Assembly (NCBI GenBank): GCA_964626265.1
Contig: CAZVCG010000033.1
Span: 1-20,997 of the forward strand
Direction: 5' to 3'
Source of the DNA: CAZVCG01 sp964626265
Lineage (GTDB): Bacteria > Pseudomonadota > Alphaproteobacteria > UBA9219
DNA: 20,997 bases
Below the pieces are notes generated by a model. It did not search any database and was not told the DNA's origin. It saw only the letters and a list, made by a program, of their open reading frames with translations. Numbering within the stretch: position 1 is the stretch's first letter; every line of letters starts with the position of its first letter. Position numbers and translations under genes: made by a program. Positions 7,356 through 15,095 of the stretch are shown here, piece by piece.

Positions 7356-8780
7356 GTGGCAAGGCTATCAAGCGCGCTCCATTCAGGTTTGATCGTTTCG
7401 CTTGCGCTGTTATTGGCATCGGGAACAACACCGGTTTACGCGCAAGAACTGGTGGCTATGTCGGAAGAACCTTATTACGAACTGAATTATAGGGAATATG
7501 CCCCTTATTCGGCGGAGCGGCTCGATCAGCTTCTCGCCCCCATCGCTCTCTATCCCGACCCTCTTATCGATCATATTTTGCAAGCATCGTCCCATCCTCT
7601 TGAGATCATTCAGGCCTACAGATGGGTTAACGAGCCGGAAAACGTTTTGCTGCAAGACGAACAGCTCAATTCGGCACTGGAGTCCAAAGACTGGGATGAT
7701 AGCGTCAAAGCGCTTGCTGCCTTTCCGCTGGTCTTGAAAACGCTCAACGATAACATCGAGTGGACGGAACAACTCGGCAAAGTTTATGCTACTCAATACG
7801 ATGGCGTCATGCTCTCCGTGCAACGGTTACGGCAACTCGCGATGGCTTCTGGAACGTTGACTTCGACCCCTCAACAAACGGTGACGACCCAGAATGAAAG
7901 TGTATATATTCAACCAACAGATCCGAACGTACTTTATGTTCCTTATTACAACCCGCAATATATCTATGGTTATTGGCTGTATGCTGATTACCCACCTTAT
8001 TATTTCGCAGGGTATACCTATACGCGGCCATATGTCGTGTTCAGTCCCGGCATAACGGTCGTACGGATCGCTCATTTCGATCATCATCATAAGCAAAGGC
8101 CCCTTCACGTCAGCTTTCATAGGTGGGCTGATAGCCCCCGCGTCAACGACAGAAACCGAATGACGACGGGCAACCAACGTTTTACAGCCACATCCGAGCC
8201 CCCTGTTGCCAGCGCGTCCGTACCTGCTCGAGTTTTCCGAGACGGCGCATTTGTACCGTTCGAATTCTCGGATGCCGACAAGGCGACGGAACGCAGGGAT
8301 TGGCGCCGGGGACGATATCTCGATCATCGTCGGCCGGAATCCATTTCTTCCGAGAACACGATCCGGATCATGGATCCCGCCAGAAGCCGTCAGGCAATCA
8401 CCGTAACCGTTGAACCGCGCACTGTAATGCCTGAACCGCGCGCGGTTTCCGTTGAACAAACGGCCAACCAAAATGTCATCGTACGCCGGGGCAGAGCGCA
8501 TATGGAAGAACGCATGCGCGAGGCCGCGCGCGTCAGCGATTCTGTGGCGCAACCAACGCCTTCGCGGTCTGCGCCTGTTTTCGAGCCACGAAGCGATCAA
8601 CAATCCGAAGCCAGAACAAATTTTCCCTCTCCTGCGGCGCAGCAACGCAACGAACGAAGGACAGACGCATTTACGCGGCCCAGAATGGAACGTCGCGATG
8701 AATTTCGTGACCGTTCCGGAATCTCTTCTGGTAATAATGATCGCGGTGCGCGCCTTGGCGGGGATAGATATCGCCGATAG
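7356..8780 (+). CDS. DUF3300-family exported protein
   Basis: This 474-residue protein starts at GTG 7356, chosen because GGGAGG at 7345-7350 lies 5 nt upstream and the signal peptide begins there; cleavage is likely after PVYA (about residue 29). Residues about 54-225 match the DUF3300 domain: RLDQLLAPIALYPDPLID, HPLEIIQAYRWV, LVLKTLNDNIEWTEQLG and YIQPTDPNVLYVPYYNPQ are hallmark segments. A Tyr/Pro-rich patch follows (YADYPPYYFAGYTYTRPYV). The last 220 residues are Arg/Glu/Pro-rich and low in complexity. The function of DUF3300 proteins is not established; they are exported. No partner gene follows in the same direction within 100 bp that would suggest a pathway. Confidence 0.85.
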   Translation: MARLSSALHSGLIVSLALLLASGTTPVYAQELVAMSEEPYYELNYREYAPYSAERLDQLLAPIALYPDPLIDHILQASSHPLEIIQAYRWVNEPENVLLQDEQLNSALESKDWDDSVKALAAFPLVLKTLNDNIEWTEQLGKVYATQYDGVMLSVQRLRQLAMASGTLTSTPQQTVTTQNESVYIQPTDPNVLYVPYYNPQYIYGYWLYADYPPYYFAGYTYTRPYVVFSPGITVVRIAHFDHHHKQRPLHVSFHRWADSPRVNDRNRMTTGNQRFTATSEPPVASASVPARVFRDGAFVPFEFSDADKATERRDWRRGRYLDHRRPESISSENTIRIMDPARSRQAITVTVEPRTVMPEPRAVSVEQTANQNVIVRRGRAHMEERMREAARVSDSVAQPTPSRSAPVFEPRSDQQSEARTNFPSPAAQQRNERRTDAFTRPRMERRDEFRDRSGISSGNNDRGARLGGDRYRR

Positions 8781-8885
8781 GTAAAACTCAACAACGCCTG
8801 ATGCTGGATAAATATCCTGATTCCCTATAGACTACACACCTATAGCCTGTCTGCTTTCGTTATCTCATTTCCATGGTGATAGTCT

Positions 8886-9482
8886 ATGGCCATCAAAACT
8901 CCCGAAATGAGCCTTAAGGACGCGATATACAAACGTCGTTCCATACGCTCGTTCACTCCCGATACAGTAGATAGAACTACAATCGATATGCTCCTTGACG
9001 CCGCGGTGCAGGCTCCGACAGCCATGCGACAGGAGCCATGGTCATTCGTTGTGATTCAGGATTCCAAAGTTCTTCAACGGCTTTCGGCAACGGGTAAAGA
9101 GAGCGTTATTCAAAACGCTTCAAAACTGCCGCTTGAGCACCGCGATCGGCTGGTTGCACGCGCCAAAGATCCTGACGCCAGCCTTTTCTATGACGCAGGG
9201 ACATTGATAGCGATTTATGGCAAATCTGATGGGCCTTTCGTTCAAGCGGACTGCTGGCTGGCGGCTCAAAACCTGATGCTAATGGCTTGCTCCCTCGACC
9301 TTGGCGCATGCGTGATCGGCCTGGCCATCGAAGCCCTCAATACACCGTTCTGGCGGACTGAATTGGGGGTGCCGACAAATCTTATGGCTTATGCGGCAAT
9401 CATCGTTGGCGTTCCAAGAGGCGAAATACAGCCTATTTCTAGAAAAAAGCCAGAAATTCTTCGATTTATAGGCGGCGACTAA
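8886..9482 (+). CDS. nitroreductase-family FMN oxidoreductase
   Basis: This 198-residue protein is of usual length for the small nitroreductase fold. Family marks are KRRSIRSF (residues 16-23) and APTAMRQEPWSFVV (43-56), which contact FMN, a central helix in WLAAQNLMLMACSLDLGACVIG, and the AIIVGVPRGE segment near the C-terminus. Members use NAD(P)H and FMN to reduce nitro groups, quinones or other acceptors as homodimers; the physiological substrate cannot be read from sequence. The start ATG at 8886 has no strong ribosome binding site. Its TAA stop is followed in the same frame by the open frame of the next gene. Confidence 0.9.
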   Translation: MAIKTPEMSLKDAIYKRRSIRSFTPDTVDRTTIDMLLDAAVQAPTAMRQEPWSFVVIQDSKVLQRLSATGKESVIQNASKLPLEHRDRLVARAKDPDASLFYDAGTLIAIYGKSDGPFVQADCWLAAQNLMLMACSLDLGACVIGLAIEALNTPFWRTELGVPTNLMAYAAIIVGVPRGEIQPISRKKPEILRFIGGD

Positions 9483-9506
9483 GAATTAATTAATTTTTTC
9501 CCCCAA

Positions 9507-10694
9507 TTGTATCTTGGCAATTATTGTTTTCGTTTCGAATCAGAAGGCGCGCCGCAAGGCTACGGCATTTCTATGGAAAACAAATATCTCAAACCGATGC
9601 TCGACGTGGGCTCGCCCCGCGTCTTCAATTGCAATGAGATGACAAGAAGGATTTTTCATAAAAACCCGGAAGCAAAACACTTCTTTCGCAACAAACCCCT
9701 TAATAACACAGTCCTGATCAAGGACGCGACGCCCGAAGACGATCGCCGCGGCGGCGCCCCTCCGGTCGGGACCAAAATCTACTTTCCCTTCAACGACACG
9801 AATATATATGAGGGCGGGCGCACAATCTTCATCCATGACAAGCACGTCGAAGGTGCAATCCTGGGCCAATATGGCGAAGGAGCGGTTTCGAAAGACGATC
9901 TGGCCGAGGATATGCGCGTGTTGCGCATTCTGGACAAATTGCCTTCGCTGGATCCCTTTTTGCTCAAGGATATTTTTCTTCGCTACAAAATGACCGTCAA
10001 CGAAGATTATTTCGAAGTCAGCAAAGCTGCTTGGGATGAAATCGAACAGTTCATGCTCATGAGGTTCGAGCCCCTCGTCAAGGCCGCCTTTCCCGAAGTA
10101 ATGTCGTCTGACGATAAGGCGCGATTGTTAATCGACAAGATGTGGGAAGCGCGCGATATGGTCGCGTTACAGCCCCTGATCGACGCTTTCCGGCTTCCAC
10201 AAAATGAAGCTCTTGACATTTTTTCGTCATGGCGCGGCATTGTGTATTATTCGTTCCGCTACGAACGCGAACAAAAACAACTTGTTGAACTCGTGCGATG
10301 GCTCAAAGACAATGAGACGCCGCCAGCTGGCGTGCCGACCAGCGAAGTGAAAGAAATGCTTGCGATGATGACAGCGATAAAAGATCAACTGCGTACGGAA
10401 TGGCAGCGGATCGAAGATATCGTGCGCGATTATCAGGACAGCTATGACAAGATGTTCAAGTTCAAAACCAGCTCGTCAGGTTTTCTCAACTTCCTGCGTA
10501 ACAGTAATAAAACCTATTGGGAACTTGGCAACTGTCTGGGCCGCACCAACCACGCCGTTTATTGTTGGGACGTTATGTCGTCGCGTTTCACCGGACGAAA
10601 GCTGCCGTGGCCTAATTTGCAGGACATCATTCGCATGTTGGCCAAGCTCTTTCAGAGCGAAAAGAAAACGGCTACGGGCATGTCGTGGAGTTAA
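9507..10694 (+). CDS. hypothetical protein, 395 residues, start uncertain
   Basis: I do not recognise this family. The sequence has no signal peptide or membrane segment and looks cytoplasmic. It has a mixed N-terminal part (to about residue 115, including PVGTKIYFPFNDTNIYEGG) and a mostly helical remainder with charged helices (LRTEWQRIEDIVRDYQDSYD). The frame is open from immediately after the nitroreductase stop (TAA 9480-9482), in the same frame. A TTG at 9507 is the longest start but lacks a ribosome binding site; the ATG at 9573 (MENKYLKPM) is the first AUG. Composition is like its neighbours, so it is a real gene. It converges on the 805-residue gene with 12 bp between stops. No function is proposed. 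Confidence 0.75.
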   Translation: MYLGNYCFRFESEGAPQGYGISMENKYLKPMLDVGSPRVFNCNEMTRRIFHKNPEAKHFFRNKPLNNTVLIKDATPEDDRRGGAPPVGTKIYFPFNDTNIYEGGRTIFIHDKHVEGAILGQYGEGAVSKDDLAEDMRVLRILDKLPSLDPFLLKDIFLRYKMTVNEDYFEVSKAAWDEIEQFMLMRFEPLVKAAFPEVMSSDDKARLLIDKMWEARDMVALQPLIDAFRLPQNEALDIFSSWRGIVYYSFRYEREQKQLVELVRWLKDNETPPAGVPTSEVKEMLAMMTAIKDQLRTEWQRIEDIVRDYQDSYDKMFKFKTSSSGFLNFLRNSNKTYWELGNCLGRTNHAVYCWDVMSSRFTGRKLPWPNLQDIIRMLAKLFQSEKKTATGMSWS

Positions 10695-10706
10695 CGACGT
10701 TTCCCG

Positions 10707-13124
10707 TCATCTAAATATCGGCTCGCGGCCAAGCATAACCCTGAAAAATCTCCTTAATCCCTTGGTCTTCGGCTTTTGCTCGTTTTCTGGCGCATCGTCG
10801 CTTTTCAGGGGAATCCACTTGCGAGTCTTTTGTGTCTCTGTTTCGGGCTGAGCGTCTGCCTGTGTTAGTTCTTTTGGGGCCACCTTTTCATGAACCGGCT
10901 CTATGGAAGGCTGGGCTTTATGTCCTTCTCCCAGAGGAGGTTGCCTTTCATCCGTCCTAGCGGCCGCAGCTTCGAAGATTTTGCGCTTTTCATCAAGGGT
11001 TTCTGCGTGAGATTCTCTGACGCCAATCCTATCTGTTGTGCCTTGCAGGACATCAAGTTCTGGTGTTGGGGATACGGGGCTTGTTCCGACGACACGGATA
11101 TCCGGACCAGTTACGGGTTCCTGATTTTGTTCTCTATAGATTTCAGCGCGAGAAGTCTCAGACACATCTTGTGCCGGTTCTGCTGGCGTGGTTTGCGATG
11201 CGCCGAATCGCGTTTCGGACTCGGCGGCACGGCGAAACTCCGGTTCATCTTCGCGTCTAAACTCGGTTAGCGTTCGCCTCTCCGGTTGTTCGGGCGGCTC
11301 TCCTCTATGTCTTGCCGGTTCAGTTCGATTTTCTTCAGGTTCAATGCGGCGTAACGCAGGCTCGGAACGTCGCTCGGTTTCGGTTTCCGCTGGTTGTCTT
11401 GGCTCCTGCCGACGTTCTGTCGTTTCCGCGCGCCGTTCTGGCTCTGGATGTCTCTCTTCTGTCATGCCACGCCGTTCCGGCTCCGGACGGCGTTCTTCTG
11501 GTTCCGCAGGTTGTCTTGGTTCCTCCCAACGTTCTGTCGTTTCCTCACGTCGCTCATCAGTTTCCACTCGGCGCTCGCGCAGACTTTCCATTGGGCGAGA
11601 CGTTTCTGCAAGAGGCTCGACTGCTTCCATTATGCGTTCAGGCGTTGGAACTTTTCCTTCGACTTCAAATCGCGATTCGATTGTGCGAATTGGCTCCGAA
11701 GGCTCTCCACTAACCGGACGGACTGCTGGAAGGGCTTCAAGCGCAACGTTGCGCCGCAATTTTTCCGCGCCAGGTCTCTCGAATGCGGCCAAACTCACGA
11801 TTGGAGTATCGGTTGGGGCTGTTCTAAATGGGGGCTCTTCGCGACATTCAAAACTTAAAACCAAGGGAGGACCAACATATTGATAAATTTGTCCTTCTGG
11901 TTCTGGAACAATGATTTGAGATTTTTCTGTTGGTAAAACAAAGCCAATAGATTGCTCTGCTTCCAAAACAACCGGGCGTTCTTCGATCCTTTCAGGCAAA
12001 CGCAAGTCCATATGAGTCGGGGCTGGGGCTTCCGTTTTCATTTCTACTGGAGACATAATGCCAATTTCTAGTGAAAGCGGCTTTATCGGTTCCGGCGCCA
12101 ATACAGGCGGCTCGCCAATCGGGACAGAAGCGATAATTGGGGTTTGTTCGACATCCGTCCTTGCGTTTTGTGGTCGCACCTCTGTCGTTAGGGGGGGCTG
12201 CGCTGGAAAATACAGTCCGACTTGTGGCACAACGACCGACGTAACGGGCGCGCTTCTGGGTTCAACCGGTACAGGCGTTGCAATCGTCATGGGCGAAGGC
12301 GCAAAAAGCGGCGTCATTTCAGGCTCTCGGTATTCATATTGCTCAAGGGCGCTGTCGGGTATGGGTCGCTGTTTATGCGATACCGGCGCATGAAGGCCGT
12401 AAGCAGGGCGGTTGAGCAGGAATGGGGAAAAGACGCCTGCCGCGATTTTATAAACCCAATGAATACCATGCGGTTTATTAAAAATATCGCGGTTTCGATC
12501 AGTGATTATGTCAGGGTGGCGGGGATACGGCTCATTTGGCTCGGTATCGCTATATGGGTTGACCAACGGCGGGACAGGCTGGATCAAGACCATCATGCCT
12601 TTCTTAATTCTTAACTCGGCAACAGGCGGTTGAGCTTCCGTAGGAGGAACAACGCATTCACGGACAATGCCCGTGGCGGCATCGAAGGCGGCGACCACAG
12701 CCGCTTCTTCAGGTTGTGGAAGAGAGAAGGGCTCCAGTTCGGTATCCGAAACGGAAACGCGCAACACGATGCGTTGCGTGGGACCGAGCAAAGGAACGTC
12801 ACGGACAAGCCGTTCTATCTTGCGCCAAATCATATACGCTTGGAACGATGGCTCTTCGGGCCAAACCTGCGCAAGCGCGCCCACGACATGACGAGGCGTA
12901 GTCTTAAGAAAGACCGAAAAAGGATGATGGCTGGCTAGATCCCTAATATATTCGTTTTCATCAAAGGTCAGGTTATCGCGTTCAAGCAAAACCAACCCTT
13001 CGTCCTCGCCAGGCAAGAACGCCAGGGTTCTTTCCAGGGTGTTTTGAGCCGTGTTTCCCATATTCCAGGCTCCAAAAACGTTGAAAACATGTGCAACAAC
13101 TTCCTGCCATGGAACATTCTTCAT
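10707..13124 (-). CDS. hypothetical Pro/Glu/Arg-rich protein, 805 residues, with 39-residue repeats
   Basis: No family recognised. Residues 1 to about 230 look folded (MKNVPWQEVVAHVFNVFG at the start; later RKIERLVRDVPLLGPTQRIV). Residues about 230-520 are Pro/Val/Glu-rich, and about 520-640 are dominated by Glu, Arg and Pro. Two tandem units of about 39 residues are visible (TTERWEEPRQPAEPEERR then TTERRQEPRQPAETETERR, residues about 526-604), with a 117-bp offset in the DNA. The C-terminus is short and basic (KTKGLRRFFRVMLGREPIFR). There is no signal peptide or transmembrane helix. The architecture suggests a small N-terminal domain on a long flexible rod, perhaps a scaffold; this is inference. 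It is divergent from ydbH, 68 bp away. Confidence 0.75.
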   Translation of the reverse strand: MKNVPWQEVVAHVFNVFGAWNMGNTAQNTLERTLAFLPGEDEGLVLLERDNLTFDENEYIRDLASHHPFSVFLKTTPRHVVGALAQVWPEEPSFQAYMIWRKIERLVRDVPLLGPTQRIVLRVSVSDTELEPFSLPQPEEAAVVAAFDAATGIVRECVVPPTEAQPPVAELRIKKGMMVLIQPVPPLVNPYSDTEPNEPYPRHPDIITDRNRDIFNKPHGIHWVYKIAAGVFSPFLLNRPAYGLHAPVSHKQRPIPDSALEQYEYREPEMTPLFAPSPMTIATPVPVEPRSAPVTSVVVPQVGLYFPAQPPLTTEVRPQNARTDVEQTPIIASVPIGEPPVLAPEPIKPLSLEIGIMSPVEMKTEAPAPTHMDLRLPERIEERPVVLEAEQSIGFVLPTEKSQIIVPEPEGQIYQYVGPPLVLSFECREEPPFRTAPTDTPIVSLAAFERPGAEKLRRNVALEALPAVRPVSGEPSEPIRTIESRFEVEGKVPTPERIMEAVEPLAETSRPMESLRERRVETDERREETTERWEEPRQPAEPEERRPEPERRGMTEERHPEPERRAETTERRQEPRQPAETETERRSEPALRRIEPEENRTEPARHRGEPPEQPERRTLTEFRREDEPEFRRAAESETRFGASQTTPAEPAQDVSETSRAEIYREQNQEPVTGPDIRVVGTSPVSPTPELDVLQGTTDRIGVRESHAETLDEKRKIFEAAAARTDERQPPLGEGHKAQPSIEPVHEKVAPKELTQADAQPETETQKTRKWIPLKSDDAPENEQKPKTKGLRRFFRVMLGREPIFR
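11312..11548 (-). repeat. in-frame tandem repeat, two units of 117 bp
   Basis: Within the 805-residue gene, the plus-strand string GGTTGTCTTGG at 11392 recurs at 11509, and the following CGTTCTGTCGTTTCC also recurs at the same 117-bp offset. The offset equals 39 codons, so copy-number change would keep the frame. The units have diverged by several substitutions, so the duplication is not recent. The surrounding 11200-11650 shows shorter Glu-Arg-Pro motifs of the same composition. Confidence 0.65.
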
Positions 13125-13192
13125 TATACCACTATTGGCCCTATATTGGCCATGTTTTATTGTAAGACTGACACCTAAAGGCGCTTTCTCAC
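13125..13192. promoter_or_regulatory. divergent promoter region between the 805-residue gene and ydbH
   Basis: Only 68 bp separate the two divergent starts. On the minus strand TGGTATAAT (13132 down to about 13123) matches an extended -10 element but overlaps the start codon of the 805-residue gene. The sequence also holds ATTGGCC twice (about 13133 and 13148). Promoters for both genes must lie here or inside the opposite gene; I cannot fix a -35. Confidence 0.35.
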
Positions 13193-14569
13193 ATGCTCAC
13201 AAAGACGCGTTTTCGCATAGCAATATTATTGGCAGTTCTCTTTGGCTTTTTCGCAGCTGCGGCAGCTTTTGCGCCATGGAAAGCTTGGCTGGAAACGCGG
13301 CTTGTAAAAATGCTGGAGTCGCAAGGGCTTCAAAGCGTTCATCTAACGCTGGATCATGTCGGCCTCACGGGCTTGACCATTAAAGACATGACCATTGGCG
13401 ACAATCCGCCTGTTACGCTAAGCAACTTCGCTTTGGATTATTCTCTTAGCGATCTTCTTAACGGCCAAGCTCTGGGATTGTCTGTCTCTGGTCTTTCTTT
13501 TGATATGCATAAAACCGGAAACGCATGGATTGTCGGAGGTTTTGCCTTGCAATCGGCGGAAACTGGGCAGGCAAAACCCTTTTACTTGCCCGTAAGCGAA
13601 AGTTTTTTTGGCTTTAATAGAGCCGAAATGAAAGACAGCGTTTTGCGCTTTTCGGCGGAACAATGGAACGTCCAAATTCCTTTGAATGCCGCTTGGGCCA
13701 ATGACCCGGAACCTCGCATAAGCGCGCGATCTTTAGGCCCATCATACAAATATGCAGCCATTAACCTGTTGGCCGATGAAATAAGCTTGGAAGCATCCCT
13801 TGATGCTAATCAAAAACAATGGAACGGAACATGGACAGCCCGGAACATTAAAGTAAGCGGACTCGACACGGAAGTCCCCTTGCTTCGCGGACAGGGAGCT
13901 ATGATGGCTCATGCCAATCGCATAGAACTTGAAGGTCGGGTCGAAGACTCCACTCAAGCCTACAATGCCGTTTTTCGCCTTGATTATCCTTTGGACGCGC
14001 CGGACAAAGCCACCCTTAAGATTACGGAGACAAGAGTTCCCTGGCACGGCGGTGCCGTTAAGGCGCAGGAGATCCATGTTTCCTTGGGCAGCGCAGCCCC
14101 GCAACGCATCGCCATGCAACTGGAGCGCATATCCGCTGCGGCGTTGATGAAGCAGCTGACGGGCGAACAGGCATCGGCAACTGGCACCCTTTCGGGAGCG
14201 CTGCCGATAACGATCGGAACGAACGGCGACATTTCCATTCATGCCGGAACGCTTAAAGCCGATGACCCGGGAACCATCGCTCTGTCGCCTGAAGCCATTC
14301 CCGGCGACAACGCTCAGATAACTCTCCTGCGCGACGTTCTGAAGAATTTTTATTATTCCATGCTGTCCATCGATGTGGACAGCGAGAAGGACGGCAAAAT
14401 CGCCGTTACCATGTCTCTTGAAGGCAAAAATCCCGACATGCATGAAGGCCGTCCCGTTAAAATTAACGTGCGTCTTACCGGCGATGTGCTAAGTTTCGTT
14501 CAACAAAACATGCTGTCTCTAACCAACCCCAAGAAGTTTCTGGAGCAAGGCGCCCATGCAAAACCTTAA
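13193..14569 (+). CDS. ydbH: YdbH-like AsmA-family intermembrane lipid transport protein
   Basis: This 458-residue protein has one N-terminal transmembrane segment (about residues 9-28) and a long beta-rich periplasmic part. The C-terminal third carries the YdbH signature region: TGTLSGALPITIGTNGDISI, an AGTLKADDPGTIAL strand, NFYYSMLSIDVDS and SLEGKNPDMHEGRPVKINV. In E. coli YdbH is an AsmA-like protein that, with TamB and YhdP, moves phospholipids from the inner to the outer membrane. This copy is about half the E. coli length. The assignment is supported by the next two genes, ynbE- and ydbL-like, in the E. coli order. The ynbE start lies 14 nt inside its 3' end. Confidence 0.85.
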   Translation: MLTKTRFRIAILLAVLFGFFAAAAAFAPWKAWLETRLVKMLESQGLQSVHLTLDHVGLTGLTIKDMTIGDNPPVTLSNFALDYSLSDLLNGQALGLSVSGLSFDMHKTGNAWIVGGFALQSAETGQAKPFYLPVSESFFGFNRAEMKDSVLRFSAEQWNVQIPLNAAWANDPEPRISARSLGPSYKYAAINLLADEISLEASLDANQKQWNGTWTARNIKVSGLDTEVPLLRGQGAMMAHANRIELEGRVEDSTQAYNAVFRLDYPLDAPDKATLKITETRVPWHGGAVKAQEIHVSLGSAAPQRIAMQLERISAAALMKQLTGEQASATGTLSGALPITIGTNGDISIHAGTLKADDPGTIALSPEAIPGDNAQITLLRDVLKNFYYSMLSIDVDSEKDGKIAVTMSLEGKNPDMHEGRPVKINVRLTGDVLSFVQQNMLSLTNPKKFLEQGAHAKP

Positions 14570-14741
14570 CCTGGTACTCCTGACAACTCTACTTCTCGCG
14601 GCTTGCACGCCAACGGTGCAAGTCCAAGCGCCCGACAAGCCGATTGAGATCAATCTCAACGTCAACATAGAACAACGCATCAAGGTTGAAATCGAACGCG
14701 ATGTGCAACGCGCCATCGTCAAGAACCCGGATGTCTTTTAA
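14556..14741 (+). CDS. ynbE: YnbE-family lipoprotein
   Basis: This is a 61-residue lipoprotein with lipobox LLAAC (Cys17). The mature part TPTVQVQAPDKPIEINLNVN is the family signature: in E. coli YnbE a similar CTPxIEVxxPxxPIxINMNV run follows the lipid-anchored cysteine. E. coli YnbE is an outer-membrane lipoprotein that binds the periplasmic end of YdbH to complete the lipid bridge. Its ATG overlaps the ydbH coding region by 14 nt, so translation is coupled. ydbL follows 11 bp downstream with a strong ribosome binding site. Confidence 0.88.
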   Translation: MQNLNLVLLTTLLLAACTPTVQVQAPDKPIEINLNVNIEQRIKVEIERDVQRAIVKNPDVF

Positions 14742-14752
14742 AAGGAGGTCAC

Positions 14753-15079
14753 ATGAAATTCCGTACATTCCTCATTGCCGCAACGTTGTTTACCTTGTTT
14801 GCTCTGCCTGTCTTTGCCCTCGATCTGGCTCAGGCGCGGGCTTCGGGCGCAGTAGGCGAAAAGCTCGACGGCTATATCACCGCGTTGCAATCAACGCCTG
14901 AGGTTCAGGCCTTGGTGGCAAATGTAAACGCCAAACGCAGGGATGAATATGCCCGCATCTCTAAAGAGAATGGCCAACCGCTTGACGTAGTTGCGAAACT
15001 CGCCGCGCAGCAAGTCATCAACAACCTGCCGCGCGGGAGCTCTTATCAGGCACCGGATGGAAGTTGGAGAAAACGCTAA
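14753..15079 (+). CDS. ydbL: YdbL-family periplasmic protein (DUF1318)
   Basis: This 108-residue protein has a signal peptide ending near LPVFA (residue about 23). The mature protein begins LDLAQARASGAVGEKLDGY, typical of YdbL/DUF1318, and ends PDGSWRKR. In E. coli YdbL is a periplasmic partner that modulates the YdbH-YnbE interaction. The start is firm: AAAAGGAGG about 5 nt before the ATG. It completes the ydbH-ynbE-ydbL operon; the next gene begins 16 bp after its stop and is probably co-transcribed. Confidence 0.88.
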   Translation: MKFRTFLIAATLFTLFALPVFALDLAQARASGAVGEKLDGYITALQSTPEVQALVANVNAKRRDEYARISKENGQPLDVVAKLAAQQVINNLPRGSSYQAPDGSWRKR

Positions 15080-15095
15080 AAGGACCGATTGCCCG

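Noticed and set aside
7827..8645. 272-codon minus-strand frame
   Set aside because: It is antisense to the DUF3300 gene, Arg-rich, without a plausible start or domain.
11188..11883. 231-codon plus-strand Ser/Arg-rich frame
   Set aside because: It is antisense to the Glu/Arg/Pro repeat region of the 805-residue gene; the composition is a mirror of that bias.
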